This document shows positions 15,501 through 17,044 of a DNA stretch of 17,044 nucleotides, in pieces. The DNA is from RBG-16-66-20 sp038040245 (GTDB lineage Bacteria; Pseudomonadota; Gammaproteobacteria; Burkholderiales; SG8-39). The notes under the pieces were generated by a model. That model was given only the letters and a program-made list of their open reading frames with translations. It did not search any database and was not told the origin of the DNA. How positions within the stretch are numbered: position 1 is the first letter of the stretch; each line of letters starts with the position of its first letter. The DNA lies in NCBI GenBank assembly GCA_038040245.1, contig JBBPIU010000067.1, forward strand, positions 1 through 17,044, in the 5' to 3' direction. Made by a program: the position numbers and the translations under genes.

Positions 15501-15845
15501 ATGCTGGGCCGCGCGGCGGAGGTCGGGGGGCTGGCGTTCCATGTGAACGCGATCAAGGGGGGGCAGCTGACGCTGGGGCAGGATGCGAACAACTTCGCGG
15601 CCAGCCCGGAGTTCCAGACAAAGTACGGCGCGCTGGACAACAACCAGTTCGTCAACCAGCTCTACCTGAACGTGCTGGGCCGCGCGGCCGAACCGGGGGG
15701 CCTCGCGTACCACACCAACAACCTTGCCCACGGGTTCTCGCGCGGGGACGTGGCGGTGGGCTTCACCGAGTCCCCCGAGTTCCAGGTCAAGACCATCGGC
15801 CAGGTCGACCACGGCATCGCCGCCGTGGATGCGCACTTCCCTTAG
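12588..15845 (+). CDS. Serralysin-like M10 metalloprotease with RTX, cadherin/Ig-like domains and DUF4214 tail
   Basis: The 1085-residue zinc endopeptidase is predicted to be exported by type I secretion; there is no signal peptide. The catalytic domain (about 20-260) has HEVGHGLGLAHP, giving zinc ligands His158, His162 and His168 with Glu159 as base, and the Met-turn MSYN at 202-205 with Tyr204, as in serralysins. Next come the M10 C-terminal region and RTX repeats (about 333-480), a cadherin-like domain (about 540-657), an Ig/CADG-like domain (about 660-757), a second RTX block (763-785) and four DUF4214-type units (about 846-1085). Typical serralysins have about 480 residues, so more than half is added domains. 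The ATG at 12588 is chosen for its AGGA site; a GTG six codons upstream is less likely. It shares its whole C-terminal cassette with the serine protease upstream. Confidence 0.92.
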   Translation: MNGIILIDDANGGTTARDDGVPFSQPLSSIAWGTALNDNSVTYFYAPSGGVYNAGGYSVTSAQWTSYEIQQFNFGLSLFSNFTNLTFTQVSSRGAADLTLVNTAIIGSSSSTLGVFGPPDTSVGAGVGAFNYNGAGWDWNNPNGGLQQGGYGFITIIHEVGHGLGLAHPHDTGGTSTILPGVTRPFDSYGTSGLNQGIFTMMSYNDGWPSQLGPSSSDNYGWQGTPMALDIAVLQAIYGANTTYHTGNNTYILDHVAGLPDMMSCIWDAGGAADSISYSGIYGSQIDLRPATLALADGGGGYISYVQGSPAAAQEHFNAFTISQGVVIENASGGSGDDSITGNQFANVLTGNGGNDSLVGEGANDNLSGGGGHDTLNGGAGNDIMVGGAGNDTYVVDNAGDVVTENLNEGTDAVQSSIVYTLGANLENLTLTGSANVNGTGNGLANVLTGNSGNNLLDGGAGADTMAGGAGNDTLYGGSGTDTAVYSGNIADYTISYVAATNVFTVTDNTSGRDGIDLVSAVELFQFADTTRTSAQLQPPTATNFSAAESYTEDVPLNLIDIVVSDPDSTSITVTLILSSTAAGRLSTGTSNAVSSSYDAGTGVWSASGALADVNSLLAGLVFTPTADFNGSFSIATSVSDGVASAITGSKSFTGTAVNDAPTLATALADQTASADTAFSYTVPAGSFTDADTSDSLGYSAGLSSGSALPAWLAFDAATRTFSGTPANSNTGVLDITVTARDGASASVSDSFQLSVVIPSRVLTGTTGNDTLTGGAGNDTLNGSTGADTAMYGGAFRQYLLTGNPISTATQQGPEGTDTLTGIEKVSFLDGSLVFDPAAHIAQVERLYLATLDRLPDALGLNFHLARLDGGMALALDANDFVNSPEFQAIYGALDNAQFVEQLYQNVLNRPSDSEGLAFHTGNLAAGMTRGQVVTNFSESPESIQNNAALFNAGLWDIDETAGSVARLYLGMLGRAAEVGGLAFHVNAIKGGQLTLGQDANNFAASPEFQTKYGALDNNQFVNQLYLNVLGRAAEPGGLAYHTNNLAHGFSRGDVAVGFTESPEFQVKTIGQVDHGIAAVDAHFP
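14880..15845 (+). repeat. C-terminal cassette, copy 2 (collinear with 10048-11013)
   Basis: This is the second copy of the RTX plus DUF4214 cassette, at the end of the metalloprotease. The segment 15147-15755 reads as identical to 10315-10923. Differences resume at 15756 (G against C) and include a few changes near the stop codon. The contrast between an identical core and diverged flanks suggests recent gene conversion. Confidence 0.93.
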
Positions 15846-15871
15846 GCCGATTTCGCACACCCCCGCGCGCG

Positions 15872-15903
15872 GAGCGGCAGCCGGGTGCCGCGTCATTCCG
15901 CTC
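15872..15903. terminator. GC-rich hairpin between convergent genes
   Basis: GCGGCA (15874-15879) pairs with TGCCGC (15886-15891) across a 6-base loop, and GAGCGG (15872-15877) could alternatively pair with CCGCTC (15898-15903). The hairpin sits between the metalloprotease stop and the convergent lipoprotein stop, as a bidirectional terminator would. There is no clear T-run on either strand, so it may be only a weak or Rho-assisted stop. Confidence 0.35.
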
Positions 15904-15904
15904 A

Positions 15905-16369
15905 TCACTTGTTCTTCAGTTTTGCGCCCTTGGTAAGCTCGTAAGCTGTAAAAGAGCCCGTGGTCTGCGCAGAGACATTGATGCGAAACTCGGCATCGGT
16001 GACGGGCTGTGTAATCTCAAATTCCAGTGAAACAATGTCACCCGCCGCGCTCTGCCCCGCAACAATTGGCTTGACCGCGAGAATACGCCGCCCCTTGTCA
16101 GCTGCAACGTCGATGACACCCAATGCCGTGCTCGATCCAGACAAGTTGCCTTTGGCCACCAGCCGGTACGCCCCCGGCTCCAGCGGGACATAAGGGCCAT
16201 ACACAAGGAAGCCGGGCCGGCCGTTGGCTTTTATGACGCCACCCTCGCGAACACCTACTAGAGTGGACAGCTTGTTATTACTCCCCAAGTACTGCTCAGT
16301 TTGCGGCGAACACGCCGACAAGGCGATTACCACATAAAAACCAGCGAGATACCTGTTCAATTTACGCAT
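15905..16369 (-). CDS. Putative outer-membrane lipoprotein with GPYxxLxPGxYR motif
   Basis: The 154-residue protein has a signal sequence (MRKLNRYLAGFYVVIALSAC) with lipobox L17-S18-A19-C20 and Ser at +2, so it should be lipidated and sorted to the outer membrane. The mature part looks all-beta. It contains GFLVYGPYVPLEPGAYRL and later DVAADKGRRILAV and DAEFRINVSAQTTGSF, a pattern I associate with small beta-sandwich modules attached to some polysaccharide-biosynthesis glycosyltransferases. A glycan-binding role is an inference from that likeness and from the glycosyltransferase upstream. The ATG at 16369 has an excellent ribosome binding site (AGGAGA, 6 bases away); an in-frame start ten codons upstream would remove the normal signal-peptide layout. 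It lies 26 bp after the upstream gene's stop in the same direction. Function is unknown. Confidence 0.75.
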   Translation of the reverse strand: MRKLNRYLAGFYVVIALSACSPQTEQYLGSNNKLSTLVGVREGGVIKANGRPGFLVYGPYVPLEPGAYRLVAKGNLSGSSTALGVIDVAADKGRRILAVKPIVAGQSAAGDIVSLEFEITQPVTDAEFRINVSAQTTGSFTAYELTKGAKLKNK

Positions 16370-16395
16370 GTGATTCTCCTGAAAAGTTAAATTTA

Positions 16396-17044
16396 TCAAA
16401 TTAGGGGTAATATTTTTTCAAGTAATAATTGGGTGCTTTGCCGCCAAGTCAGACGCGGCATATCGTCTGACGACGGGGCTTTACCGTCTGCTTCCGCTCC
16501 CGGAGGGAACCAATCAATCTTGAATGGTCGGCATCGCGCTGGTCCGTTTGCCTTGAGCCAGTCTGTGAGCTCTTCGGCTCCGGCACGGGAAATGCATATC
16601 GCCCCATCGGTCTCGGCCACGGTCTTCAGCCAGGCCTGATGCTGCTTCGCCGCCTCCTCAGGAAAAGCATCGGGCAGGGTAATCGGCGGGAGGTCGTACA
16701 CTACAAACCGAACCTGCACGCCGTAATTGCGCAGGTGCTGATAAAACGCCTGTTGCGCCAGCACCACTTCAGGCTGCAAGCCCAGCCCCAGAAACAAGTC
16801 GCCGGCTCGGAACTCGATGGGGTCATCTTCCAGGGCCGACTCTGGGCAATTAAGAAAACGCAAAGTGAAACGCCGTGCATATCGATAGCCCTGATTGGGC
16901 GTGGCATGGACAGGCTCTACCCTGAATCGCGGTGGCGGACGTAACAGCAACTCCTGCAGGACGCTACGCACGGCGTGATGAATCTTGCTCTTTGAATCGC
17001 TTTGCACCAACTCCGAGATATCCACCAGCAACTGCCGGGGCGCG
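16396..17044 (-). pseudogene. Glycosyltransferase, 5' end outside the window, with internal deletion of its catalytic half
   Basis: The frame is open at the right edge (…APRQLLVDISELVQ) and ends at TGA 16398-16396. Visible features are the acceptor-side GT-B half: GYRYARRFTLRFL, DLFLGLGLQPEVV, GVQVRFVVYDLPPITLP, DGAICISRAGAEELTDWLKANG and FKIDWFPPGAE. In relatives I know, a segment of about 190 residues follows this with an MVGT-EPRKGH motif and an EGFGLPLIEA E-x7-E motif. Here it is absent. The sequence passes straight to SSDDMPRLTWRQSTQLLLEKIL, which matches the normal extreme C-terminus. The junction is at about 16470-16497 and is in frame. Without the donor-binding domain it should not transfer sugar. 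It may be the last part of a longer multi-domain glycosyltransferase reaching beyond the window, so loss of function of the whole protein is not certain. Confidence 0.7.

Noticed and set aside
13941..15908. Minus-strand open frame of 655 codons opposite the metalloprotease, and a similar 541-codon frame at 9676-11301
   Set aside because: Both lie antisense to clear RTX/DUF4214 coding sequence; they are Arg-, Val- and Gln-rich with no recognisable motif, and arise because GC-rich codons avoid stops on the opposite strand. Their likeness to each other just reflects the duplicated cassette.

Overview
The window comes from a GC-rich Gram-negative bacterium. The evidence is O-antigen/exopolysaccharide sugar genes, a type I secretion operon and a lipobox protein. 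The overall style (A-band-like polysaccharide genes, PrtD/PrtE-type secretion, RTX proteins carrying DUF4214) fits a betaproteobacterium, but no marker gene is present, so that placement is an inference.

The left third (1-5660) is a surface-polysaccharide locus. It holds the 3' end of a UDP-sugar 6-dehydrogenase, a GDP-mannose 4,6-dehydratase (gmd), two convergently placed GT4 glycosyltransferases on the minus strand, and a divergently transcribed second Gmd-like SDR. It then runs into a genomic scar at about 5136-5660. In minus-strand order the scar contains the first codons of what looks like a nucleotide-sugar pyrophosphorylase, the left end and first codons of an IS3-type orfA, and the 3' half of a Wzt-type ABC-exporter ATPase. 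The ABC-dependent export machinery at this locus therefore looks lost.

The middle and right (about 5863-15845) form a type I secretion island, all on the plus strand. It has an ABC exporter with fused permease and ATPase (PrtD type), an HlyD-family adaptor overlapping it by 4 bp, and three RTX-type genes that are the obvious candidate cargo. These are a V8/trypsin-like serine protease, a frameshifted calcium-binding RTX protein, and a large M10/serralysin-like metalloprotease with cadherin/Ig-like domains. The two proteases have unrelated N-terminal catalytic domains but end in the same cassette of about 322 codons (RTX block plus four DUF4214-type units). Its DNA is collinear at a constant 4832-bp offset and has a 609-bp stretch that I read as identical. 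No TolC-type outer-membrane partner is in the window.

The right edge (15905-17044, minus strand) has a putative outer-membrane lipoprotein with a GPY..L.PG.YR motif. Upstream of it in the same direction is a glycosyltransferase that seems to have lost its C-terminal catalytic half by an in-frame internal deletion.

The most interesting points are the shared homogenised C-terminal cassette on two different protease families, the unusual start region of the exporter gene (a good ribosome binding site over an ATC codon), the IS-mediated scar in the polysaccharide locus, and the sigma-54-like element plus perfect palindrome ahead of the serine protease.
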